Assembly: GCA_918797485.1 (NCBI GenBank)
Contig: CAKKNE010000005.1
Location: 4,340,001 to 4,404,000, forward strand
Direction: 5' to 3'
DNA length: 64,000 nucleotides
Origin: Pelagomonas calceolata
Lineage: Eukaryota; Sar; Pelagophyceae; Pelagomonadales; Pelagomonadaceae
Within the stretch, counting starts at the first letter, position 1; every line of letters starts with the position of its first letter. Below, one piece after another: positions 53,914-62,600 of the stretch. Under the pieces are notes generated by a model. It saw nothing but the letters and a program-made list of their open reading frames with translations, searched no databases and had not been told where the DNA came from. The position numbers were made by a program, and so were the translations under genes.

Positions 53914-56151
53914 TCAGCCGTCGAAGTCCATCGCGAAGTCCTTGTCCGCCTTGGAAGCCTTCTTTTTCTTGGGCTTTTTCGGCTTGGGCGCTGGAGCAGG
54001 CGCCGGCGCCTTCGACCGCTTCTTCTTTTGCTTCGGCTTCGGTTCCGGGGCCGCGGCCGGCGCCGCTTTCAGCCGCGCGGCGCGCGCGGCCCGCGCGGCG
54101 CGCCGGTCCGCAAGGCGCCGCGCGGCCGCAGGCGCGCCCGGCGGCTTGAGCGGCTCGAACGCGACGACGTCCTTGGGCGCGGCGGCGAGGCGCGCGCGCG
54201 CCGCCGCGGCCGCGTCGGCGGCCGACTCGAGGGTCGCGGCGGCGGCTTTCGCGCGCGCGCGCAGCTTCTGCGGGCAGCGCGGCTCCTTCGCGAGCTTTTT
54301 GAGAGCGACGAGCGGGACCAGGGCCAGCTCGGGCAGCGCCGGCGCGTAGCGGTGCAGCTCGAGGAAGTCCAGCAGCTGCTCGAGGGCCTCGCGGCCCAGC
54401 GACGCGCGCGCGCTCGCGTCGCGCTTGTCGCCGCAGTCGAGCTCGCCCCCAAAGTCGCCGCCGTCGTCGACGCCCCCGCGGCCGTCGCCGCCGCCGCCGC
54501 CGCCCCGCGAGCACTCGTCCAGCGTCGCGAGGAGGGGCTTCGTCGTGGGCACGAAGCACTCCGTCGCCGCGGCGACGTCGTGGAGGCAGCGGACGCAGTG
54601 CAGCCGGAAGGGCGCTTTCGAGGGCGCCGCCGCCAGCTCGAGGGCCCCGAAGAGCGTCTGGCAGAGGGGGAAGGCCAGCTCGCCCAGGCGCTCGGGCGCC
54701 GCGTTGCCGCAGACGCACCGCGCCCAGAGCCGCGCGCAGTGTAGGAACTTCCAGGACAGCACCTGCGCGACGTCGTCGGGCGCCCGCGTCGCCAGCGCGC
54801 TCCGGACCTTCAGCGCGAGCTGGCGCACGGCCACGAAGGCCGTGCGGTAGGCCGCGTCGGCGCCGGCGTCCGCGTAGAGGCCCACGAGCGCGTCCTGCAC
54901 GAGGGCGACGCTCGCGAAGGCCTTGCGCGCCTTCTGCGCGCTCGCGCCCCTGCCGGCGACGTCGCGCGCGAAGGCCGCGTAGCACCGCCGCAGCGCGTGC
55001 GCCTCGACGGTCTCGTCGCCACGCGCATCGACCGCCAGCGCCCGCGTGTGCGCGAGGACGGCCCGGAGCGCGGCGACGGCGTCGCGCTGCAGCCGCGTCT
55101 CCCGCGCCACCATGGCCACGCGCTCCTCGTCGGCCTCCTCCGGCGCCGGCTCGACGACGCGGCACAGCAGCCCGCAGAGCGCGCGGCACGTCCGCGGCGC
55201 GAGGTTCGCGTCCACGACGAGCCAGGGCGCCCAGGGCGCCACGGCCTCGAGCGCGACGACCCGGAGCCGCGTCGCGCGCTCGGCGTCGTCGCCCTTGAGC
55301 GCCTTGAGCAGGCCCACGAGCACGCTCCGCGCGAGGGCCCGGACGCGGTCCGGCGCCCGCGCCGCGTCCGCCCCGCCCGCGAGCGCCCGCAGCCGCGGCC
55401 CCAGCGCCGCGAGCGCGTGGCGCGCGCAGGCCTCGCGCGCGGCCGCGTCGGCGAAGTCGACGGCGGGGCCCTCGACGCCGTCGTCGTCGTCGTCGTCCGA
55501 GCTCGCCGGCGCCGACGCGACCGAGTCGGCCGAGTCGGCGTCGCCGTCGTCCGTCGGCTGCGCGCGGCGGCGCCGCGCGCGCCGCGACGCCGGCGGCGCC
55601 GCGTCGCCGCCGCAGGCCGCGCGCAGCAGCGCGACGAGCCGCTTCGTCGCGCGGAACGACGTCGCCCCGTCCGCGGCGAGCGCCGCGACGTCCTCGACGG
55701 AGACGACGCGCCGCGCCGCCGCCGCCGCCTCCTCGCCGGCGTCGTCGTCGTCGTCGTCCGCGGGATCCTCGTACGCGAGCAGGCCCTCGTCGTTCTCCCG
55801 CAGGTAGTCGTAGAACTCGGGGTCCGACGCGCGGAGCGCGTCGAGCTCCGCGCGGTGGTCGGCCGCGGCGGACGCCGACGACGCCGCCGACGACGCCGAC
55901 GACGCGTCGTCCGGCGCGTCGGCCGGCGCCGCGAGGTGGTCGCCCGCGAGGAACGCGTCGTCCGGCGCGTCGGCCGGCGCCGCGAGGTGGTCGCCCGCGA
56001 GGAACGCGTCGACGTCCATCGCCTTGGCCGCCGGCTTCGGGGGCCGCGCGGGCACGCGCGCCTGCGCCTTTTTCAGCAGCTTGCGCTTCGCCCTCGCCTT
56101 CGCCTTGAGCTTCTCGGCCCTGCCCGTCGTGTTCTTGCCGTGCTTGCCCAT
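53914..56151 (-). CDS. NOC2: Nucleolar complex protein 2 (Noc2)
   Basis: 745 residues. A Lys/Arg-rich N-terminus (EKLKAKARAKRKLLKKAQAR), an acidic stretch, then the Noc2 motif DPEFYDYLRENDEGLLAYED. The Noc2 core (~290-600) includes WKFLHCARLWARCVCGNAAP, then LAFPLCQTLFGALELAAAPS and FRLHCVRCLHDVA, with FVPTTKPLL. The C-terminus is basic (KPKQKKKRSKAP). Noc2 partners Noc1 and Noc3 to move pre-60S ribosomal particles from nucleolus to nucleoplasm. A 51-bp tandem duplication repeats DAFLAGDHLAAPADAPD near residue 50. Convergent with the WW gene and divergent from the next gene, with a CTAG palindrome between them. Confidence 0.88.
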   Translation of the reverse strand: MGKHGKNTTGRAEKLKAKARAKRKLLKKAQARVPARPPKPAAKAMDVDAFLAGDHLAAPADAPDDAFLAGDHLAAPADAPDDASSASSAASSASAAADHRAELDALRASDPEFYDYLRENDEGLLAYEDPADDDDDDAGEEAAAAARRVVSVEDVAALAADGATSFRATKRLVALLRAACGGDAAPPASRRARRRRAQPTDDGDADSADSVASAPASSDDDDDDGVEGPAVDFADAAAREACARHALAALGPRLRALAGGADAARAPDRVRALARSVLVGLLKALKGDDAERATRLRVVALEAVAPWAPWLVVDANLAPRTCRALCGLLCRVVEPAPEEADEERVAMVARETRLQRDAVAALRAVLAHTRALAVDARGDETVEAHALRRCYAAFARDVAGRGASAQKARKAFASVALVQDALVGLYADAGADAAYRTAFVAVRQLALKVRSALATRAPDDVAQVLSWKFLHCARLWARCVCGNAAPERLGELAFPLCQTLFGALELAAAPSKAPFRLHCVRCLHDVAAATECFVPTTKPLLATLDECSRGGGGGGDGRGGVDDGGDFGGELDCGDKRDASARASLGREALEQLLDFLELHRYAPALPELALVPLVALKKLAKEPRCPQKLRARAKAAAATLESAADAAAAARARLAAAPKDVVAFEPLKPPGAPAAARRLADRRAARAARAARLKAAPAAAPEPKPKQKKKRSKAPAPAPAPKPKKPKKKKASKADKDFAMDFDG
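55903..56004 (-). repeat. 51-bp tandem duplication inside NOC2
   Basis: Two adjacent, apparently identical 51-bp units (55903-55953 and 55954-56004) encode DAFLAGDHLAAPADAPD twice. Frame is kept. Confidence 0.85.
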
Positions 56152-56300
56152 GGCTGCTCGTCGCCAACCTTTTTGTGCCGTGTCGTTGCGCCTTCAAATG
56201 AAGCCGAACGGTTGGCTGTTAAAACGCGATAATCCGCTCGCTTTAGCTGAATTGCCGCCAGCCTTTTAGGAGTGCTCGCTGGCCCAGCGCGAGCGTGGAT

Positions 56301-56357
56301 GCTAGCGGCCTGTAAGACACTAGGCATCCTAGTGTCTTACCTGCACAGGCCGCTAGC
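56301..56357. promoter_or_regulatory. Inverted pair of CTAG elements (57-bp near-palindrome) in a divergent promoter
   Basis: Left arm GCTAGCGGCC-TGTAAGACACTAGG (56301-56324), short CAT loop, then the reverse complement with one 6-bp insertion (TGCAGG in the right arm). Sits 150 bp from the NOC2 ATG and 180 bp from the next gene's ATG. The remainder of 56152-56535 has GCCCAGGCTGCCC-type words near 56446-56480 and no gene. Confidence 0.75.
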
Positions 56358-56535
56358 TCGCGTCCTCTGCTCGTGAAAAAAGCCAGCCTAGATTGACAGT
56401 CTAGCCACCTCATCCCTAGCAAGCAATCCAAAGTCAGCTCGGAGGCCTGCCCAGGCTGCCCATATAGCTTAAGAGCTGCCCAGGCTGCTGGTCCGCATCA
56501 GCAGCATGTATGAGACAAGGCAGGATAACTAGCAG

Positions 56536-57714
56536 ATGGGACCGCCCTCGTCGTGGCCGCTCCTGCTGCTGGGGTGGGCGGCCGGCGCGGACCTCGCCAC
56601 GATGGCGCCGGCCTACTGCCCGCCGCACGCGGCCCGGACGCGCGGCCGCGAGCTCTGCCCCACGGACCCGGTTTGCGCGGCGAGCGTGCAACGCTTCGCG
56701 ACGGCCAAGCGCCACGCGCCGCCGCGCGTCGCCGTGTTACTGCGAGGCGTCGCCTTCCGGAACTGGGGCTCGCGCGACACGGAGGGCTCCTGCTGCCGGG
56801 GCACGGAGGCGTCGCAGCGGTCCGTCGTCGAGTCCTGGGACGAGCACCTCTTCGCGCCCCTGGAAGCGCGTGGCTACGAGGTGAATATATACGTGGCGAC
56901 GTACCGCTGCTCGAACGGCAAGGACTGGGTCGAGCGCGACCTCCTCGCGCAGTTGGCGCCGCGCCTCCGCGGCGTCTACCTGGGCAGCTACGACAACACG
57001 ACGCAATCCGCGACGCACGCGCGGGCCCTCGCGCTGGCCCACGCGGAAAGCAGTTCGCGCGAGGACCAACCCGAAGGCGCGGGCAAGGCGGCGCGCGCGT
57101 TCGAGCACGTCTTCATCATGCGGCTCGACATGGCGCTCACGCGGTCGACTGTGTGGAAATCAAAATTTTACGGCGCATTCCTGCTGAATCATCGCGTCGT
57201 CCTCCGCGCCATCGACGCGACGCCTGCTCGATGGCGTGGCGATGCCGGTTCCTCGCCGCTCGACCGAGCCAGGACGGCCGCGTCATCGCGCACCCGAAGC
57301 ACTGGTTGATTTCCACACAGGCGGTCGAATCTGACCTGCCTGCTCGCGCAGGACGGCCCCATGACGCGGAGCGAGGCCGGCAACGCGGACGGCTTCAGCT
57401 ACCTCCCCGGGCGGTTCTTCGCGTGCGCGGTGCGCGCGCGCGCGGCCCTGTACTACTCGCACGACTGGGTCGCGAGCGTGCTCTCGCTCGCGGGCGTCGA
57501 CGCGCCGGCCGCCGGCGCGCCCGTGCTCTACGCGCACGCCGTCGGCGGCCGCGCGCAGGACGCGTGCGCGACGCGGGCCTGGCGCCACGAGAAGCGGAGC
57601 GCCGAGACGGCGGCCCGGTGGCTCCGCGCGCGCGGCCGCGCCGCCGCCGCCGACCGCGCGCGCGCGGCGTGCTACGCCGCCCGGCGCCCGTCGCGCGACT
57701 ACCAGAACCGCTAG
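56536..57714 (+). CDS. Secreted/Golgi protein, glycosyltransferase-like (two exons)
   Basis: Exons 56536-57143 and 57321-57714 give 333 residues; the 177-bp intron is an intact introner. N-terminal signal peptide (MGPPSSWPLLLLGWAAGADL). The core reads RVAVLLRGVAFRNWGSRDTE, then YEVNIYVATYRCSNGKDWVE, then FEHVFIMRLDMALT, an arrangement (LLRG...., Y......ATY, RLDM acidic site) like eukaryotic nucleotide-sugar transferases of uncertain family. Cys residues near the N-terminus suggest an oxidising compartment. Exon joining restores ACG CG|G CGG TCG, with one extra codon relative to the uninterrupted site. Function otherwise unknown. Confidence 0.72.
57149..57320 (+). mobile_element. Intact introner element with perfect TIR and 8-bp target duplication
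   Basis: 172 bp. Ends CTGTGTGGAAATCAA and TTGATTTCCACACAG are exact 15-bp inverted repeats. GCGGTCGA flanks both sides (57141-57148 and 57321-57328), an 8-bp target duplication. The splice donor GTCGAC (57144) comes from the duplication and the acceptor CAG is the element's last three bases; the intron is 57144-57320 (177 bp), frame-neutral. The interior has the inverted core CGCCATCGACGCGACGC / CTCGATGGCGTGG. It carries no coding capacity and must be moved by an enzyme supplied elsewhere. Confidence 0.95.
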
Positions 57715-57751
57715 TAGTAGTATTCCTGCCCTTAGGGGACGCCCCCGCCCC

Positions 57752-58770
57752 CTAGCGCTTGAGCGGTCCGGCCTTGGCGGCGTTGCCGATGACCTTGGCC
57801 GCGTTCGCGCGGATCTGGTCCCAGTCGCCGGCCTGGACGGCGGCGGGGTCGAACAAGGGGGCCACGAGGCCGACGGACGCGGCGCCGTTCATGAGGAAGT
57901 CGCCCGCGTTGTCGAGGTCGACGCCCGACGTCGGGTTCAGCCGCAGCATGGGCAGGGCCGCGGAGACGGCCTTGACCCACGCGTGCGCGCCGGCGACGCC
58001 CGGGAAGATCTTCTGCAGCGGCGCGCCGAGCTTGTAGGCGTTGTACGCCTCCGTCGGCGTCTGGCAGCCCGGGATGATCACGATGTCGCGCTGCACGCAC
58101 CACTCGACGACCTCGGGCACGAGGACGGGCGTGATGATGAACTCGGCGCCCGCGTCGCACGCGGCCTCGGCGTCCGTCGTGTTCATGATCGTGCCGCAGC
58201 CGACCATGACGTCGCCGTCGTACTTGGCGCGGAAGTCGGCGAGCGTGTCGAGGCAGCCCGGCGTCGTCAGCGTGAACTCGGCGATCTTGAAGCCGCCCTC
58301 GATCGCCGCCGTCATGGCCTTGGGGCACGCCTCGGCCGTCGCCGTGCGCAGCACGGCGCAGACGCGGTCGCGCGCGAAGCGGTCGAGCACGCTCTCGCGG
58401 TTCGCCTCGCTCTTCGCGTAGAGCGACCTGCGCGCGCGTCGGTCGGTGGGTGTGTGTGTGTGTGGCGTCGCCGGCGTTCCCGCGGCGGCGGCCGCTCTCG
58501 CGGGTCCCGGGGTCGTGCGGGCGTGCGTCGCGGCGCGGCGGCGCAAGCGGGTCCCGGGGTGCGCTCCGCCAGCGAGTCGCGGCGGCTCGCGCGCGACGTG
58601 TCGTGCGACGCATGCCGTTCTCGCGCGCGTCCGCTCGCGTCTTGTATCTAGCTCGATCCTGTGGCGTGATGAGAGATGACGCCGCGTGCGCACCTGCTCG
58701 CAAGCGCCGCACCGTAGCGTCCGGCGGCGGCCCGCGCGACTGGTCTCGCTGCTCGTGCCACGGCTGCCAT
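57752..58770 (-). CDS. KDPG/KHG aldolase (two exons, mitochondrial-type presequence)
   Basis: Exons 58770-58694 and 58427-57752, joined in phase 2 over a 266-bp GT-AG intron, give 250 residues. Exon 1 encodes an organelle presequence (MAAVARAARPVARAAAGRYG). Exon 2 is a class I KDPG/KHG aldolase: VCAVLRTATAE, IEGGFKIAEFTLTTPG with the catalytic Glu, VGCGTIMNT, and LQKIFPG with the Schiff-base Lys, then GVDLDNAGDFLMNGAASVGL. It splits 2-keto-3-deoxy-6-phosphogluconate to pyruvate and glyceraldehyde-3-phosphate (Entner-Doudoroff) or acts on 4-hydroxy-2-oxoglutarate. Exon phases fit exactly. The presequence looks mitochondrial rather than plastid since no signal peptide is present. Confidence 0.9.
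58451..58464 (+). repeat. (TG)7 microsatellite in the aldolase intron
   Basis: Seven TG units, (CA)7 on the coding strand, just upstream of the intron acceptor, where they may act as part of the pyrimidine-containing tract. Confidence 0.8.
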
Positions 58771-58996
58771 GTTTGATCTCTTTGGCGTCGACGTTCGCCT
58801 TTTTAGCCTCTCGACAAAGGTGTGATGCGATTGCAAGGTAGGACTGCGAAAAGGTACGCAGACACGCCTATTTCTCGGCCGGGCAGGAGTCACGAGTCCG
58901 CGACGGGGATGATCTCCTTTTCTGGTGCTGCGGAGCCCCGCTCCGGAGCGACGAAGCCCCGCCTCGCGCGAGGGTGTGCCAGCCACCGGCGCGGCC

Positions 58997-59011
58997 CTAG
59001 AGCGACACTAG
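58997..59011 (+). promoter_or_regulatory. CTAG-pair motif (partial) between aldolase and the giant secreted gene
   Basis: CTAGAGCGACACTAG, preceded by GGCC. It keeps ACACTAG and both CTAG ends. GGGCAGCC words follow at about 59030 and 59069. The region 58771-59630 otherwise has only GC-rich repeats. Confidence 0.45.
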
Positions 59012-59430
59012 ACTGATACGAGCCGAAGGGGCAGCCAAATGGCAGCCTTTCCCATGGATTGCCCCGAGGGGCAGCCCTGCCGGGAACCTGTGGGCCCTTC
59101 GTGTGGCCGGACGAGGGGTCCTGGCTGCCCCCGATGACAGCTCGGCGCGAGCGGGGGAATTTGCTCACCCCCTCAACGTCGGCTCACCCGCAGCATCTAA
59201 TTTTTTAGCCCCGCAGCATCGTCGGCAATAATCCCCAAAAACGGGCCAGCCACGAGCCTAGACCGACCAGCGACGAGCCGGAGGCGCGAGGCAGCGCCGA
59301 GACCCCTGGAGCCTTCGAGCGGCGGCGGCTGCGGGCAGCCTCCGAGCGAGCGCTCACACGAGGCTGCCGGTTTGCCGGGCCGGCCGCGCGGCCGGACGGC
59401 CGTGGCGCCCCGGCGGCGCGCGGGCGCGCG

Positions 59431-59613
59431 CCCCACCGCCCGCGCCCGCCCGGCCGCGCTGCGCGCCCGGCCGCGCTGCGCGGCGAGGGCGCGGCGAATT
59501 ATTCGCGACGAGACGGCTCGACGCCCCATCGCCCGCGCCCGCCCGGCCGCGCCCCGGCCGCGCTGCGCGGCGAGGGCGCGGCGAATTATTCGCGACGAAA
59601 CGGCTCGACGCCC
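59431..59613 (+). repeat. Two tandem units of ~87-93 bp just upstream of the giant secreted gene
   Basis: Unit boundaries near 59431 and 59524; both end with GGCGCGGCGAATTATTCGCG and a GACGA(A/G)ACGGCTCGACGCCC-type tail (second tail at 59594-59613). The near-palindromic CGAATTATTCG is the only AT-rich word in the unit. It ends 17 bp before ATG 59631 and may be leader or promoter. Confidence 0.75.
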
Positions 59614-59630
59614 ACGCAGGTACGGGAAGT

Positions 59631-62600
59631 ATGACGCGCGCCGCCGCGCTGCTGGCGCTGCTGGCCGGCGCCGCGCGCGCGGCCGTCGAGACGCACGAGG
59701 TGCACGCGAGCGGTAGCTTCGGGCTGCTGCGCCGCAAGCACGTGAACCCGGAGCGGCGCCTCCAGACCGACTACGCGCCCTCGGCAGCGCCGTCCGAGGC
59801 GCCGACCTTCGAGACGTACATGCCGACCGCCGAGAACGAGCACCTCGGCACGTGCAAGACGGCCGACGACGTGTTTACGTGTGCCGTTGCCGAGGACGCG
59901 TGCGAGAAAAAGTCGGGCAACACCTGGATACCGTCCAATCTCACGCCCCTCGTGGACGGCTGCTGCGTCTGCGAGCTGGGCTGCGACTATTCGGAGGAGA
60001 CGGGCGACAAAGGCGCGATCTGCCTCGCGCTACCGTCGGCCGTCTACGACGCCGTCGATAGCGACACCGTCGACGACTACATGCAGTTTGCGGTGGCGGT
60101 CCTCGTGAACGCCGACCCGAGCGACCTCAAGTTAGATCGGCTCAGCAGCGCCGAGGACGCCTATCAGGTCCAGGAGGTACCTGCACGGCGGCGGCTCGCG
60201 GGCGCGCCGGCGGACGAGCGCCGGCTCCAGCAGGACGCGTGCGATGTTTGGTACGAGTACCACCTGGTTTACAAACCCAAACCGGCGTCGGTCTCCCTCC
60301 GCAAGCAGAAGGCGACGCTCGACGCCACGAGCGCGGCGGACTGGGAGTCGGCGATCCACGACGCCATCGAGGCCGTGACCGGCCTGGACGTCTGCGACGC
60401 CGACGACAACATCTACTCCGCCGTGGGCGGGAACTGCGCCCTCAACTGCAACCTGAAGTACGGCGCCGCCGCGGGCACGTGCACGACCCTCAAGTCGGGC
60501 GACGCCGCCTGGAAGGACAAGTACGGCGACCGCGCTGTCGAGGCCGTGGGCTGGGCGGACGCGCAGCTTATCAACGCGGGGTACACCGCGTGCCAGTACG
60601 CCCCCGAGGCGGGCGCCAAGATGTACCTGCCGACGGCCCGGCCGACGTTCGCCGCGCCGACGCGCGTGCCGACGTCCAAGCCGACGGTGTTGGGGCATCG
60701 GGATGCCAACGCGTCGTACGCCCCCACGTACAAGCCGACGCACCAGCGGACCGGCATCCCGACGGCCGAGCCGACGCCGCAGCCGAGCACGGCGGTGCCC
60801 TCGGTCGCGCCGACGTTCGCGACGTGGGCGCCGTCGGAAATGCCGACGCCGGTGCCGGTGCCGAAGCCGACGGACGTGCCGACGCCGAAGCCGTCGTTTA
60901 AGCCGACGCCGAAGCCGACGCCGCAGACGCAGAAATCGCCGGAGCCGACGCCGGAGCCGTCCGTCAAGACGCCGGCGCCGACGAAGGCGCCGACGAAGGC
61001 GCCGAAGCCGGCGCCGACGCCCAAGCCGACGGCGGTCCCCACGTCGTTCCCCTCGCTCACGCCGACCGTGTCCCAAGCGCCGACGCGCAAGGGCTCGATC
61101 ACCTGGGCGCACGTCGGCGAGGACGTCGAGGTCCGGGGCCTCGACATGCACAAGTTCACGGCCTACGCGGACAACAGCGTCATGTTCTACTTCGCCGGCG
61201 ACCACATGGACTGCGACGACGGCGCCCGCGGCTACAAGATGACGGCGGACCCGCCGATCAACGACGCGGCGTGGAACAACGCCAGCTACTGCCTCTACCC
61301 CAACGGCAACGGCCTCGGCGCGGGGCGGTGGCCCCCGAGCTGCTGGCCGACGTACGACAAGAAGGGCAAGTGCACGAACCAGGACCGCGAGTGCGACGTC
61401 GATCAGGACTGCAACCGCAAGGCGTGGTGGCGCGCCAAGTACGGCGTCGGCGAGTGCATGGCGCCCCACTACGACGTCGACCTCACCTTCTACCAGAAGC
61501 GGGACGACGGCACGTCCGCGCTGGTCCGGACGGAGAACCACGTCTCGTACACGCCGTACGTCAACGTGTCGTGGCACCTCGACGGCCAGGCCGACGGCCT
61601 CTACTACTTCGTGGCCGCGGAGTCGACGTGCGGCGTCACCTCGACGTCGCCCGACGTCTTCCTGACCTCGTCGCAGGCCCCCACGCCGCGGCCCTCGGAC
61701 CAGCCGACGAGCGTCCCGACGGCCGCGCCCTCGCTCGCGCCCTCGCCCGTGCCCTCGCCCGTGCCGACGGAGCCGGGCCTCGCGGTGGTGATGACCGACT
61801 CGAACCGCCCGGGCGGCGGGGCCATGAAGTTCGGCGCCGGCGGCGGCGACCCCGAGAAGGACGACGTCCTGGCGTTCGACGGCGGCGACGGCGTCACGGT
61901 CGACATGGCCGTGGCCTTCACGGGCCAGGACGAGTCGGCCAAGGTCACGGTCAAGCTCTGCAAGGACGGCGAGGCCTCGGACTCGTCGCGCACGACGGCG
62001 ACCGACGACGCGGACGACGCGTGCGGCACGCTCGTCGCGACGCTCGCGGCCTCCGTGACCGTCACCAAGGACGCGGCCTCCTACCCCGTCACGATCCCCA
62101 ACGAGATCGACGGCGCGCCCCTCGACGGCACGGGCTACTACCTCGTCATGAGCGTCATCTACGACCGCCGCAAGCTCAGCACCGGCGCGACGTCCTTCGC
62201 GACCGGCACCTTCGGCGTCGTGGCCTTCTACCCCACGCCGCGGCCGACGCGCGTGCCCTGGCCCGCGCCGACGGCGCACCCCTCCGTGTCGCCGACCGTG
62301 TCGCCGACGCCCGAGCCGACCGAGGGCCCGACGCCGCGGCCGACGCCCAAGCCCACCATGTGGCCCACGGCGGCGCCGACGGCCGAGCGCCTGCCCTTCC
62401 AGATCCGGACCCAGGGCACGGCCCAGAACGGCGACTGGACGGACCGCTCGCTCAACTTCGAGGAGCCCGCCCGGACCAAGATCCAGTTCATCCAGGGCGC
62501 GGGCTACATCTCCGAGACCGGCTGCGCGCGCGCGTACCCCGGCGTCGACTTCGCCGCCGCCACGTCCTCCGTCGCCACGAAGGACGACTTCCTGGGCCAG

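Noticed and set aside
51368-56197. Very long minus-strand frame (1609 codons) across the WW gene and NOC2
   Set aside because: Extremely Arg/Gly/Ala-rich low-complexity translation created by high-GC third positions of the two real genes; no domains.
58890-59168. 92-codon minus-strand frame upstream of the aldolase
   Set aside because: Pro/Arg/Gly-rich, overlaps promoter-like repeats, no recognised features.
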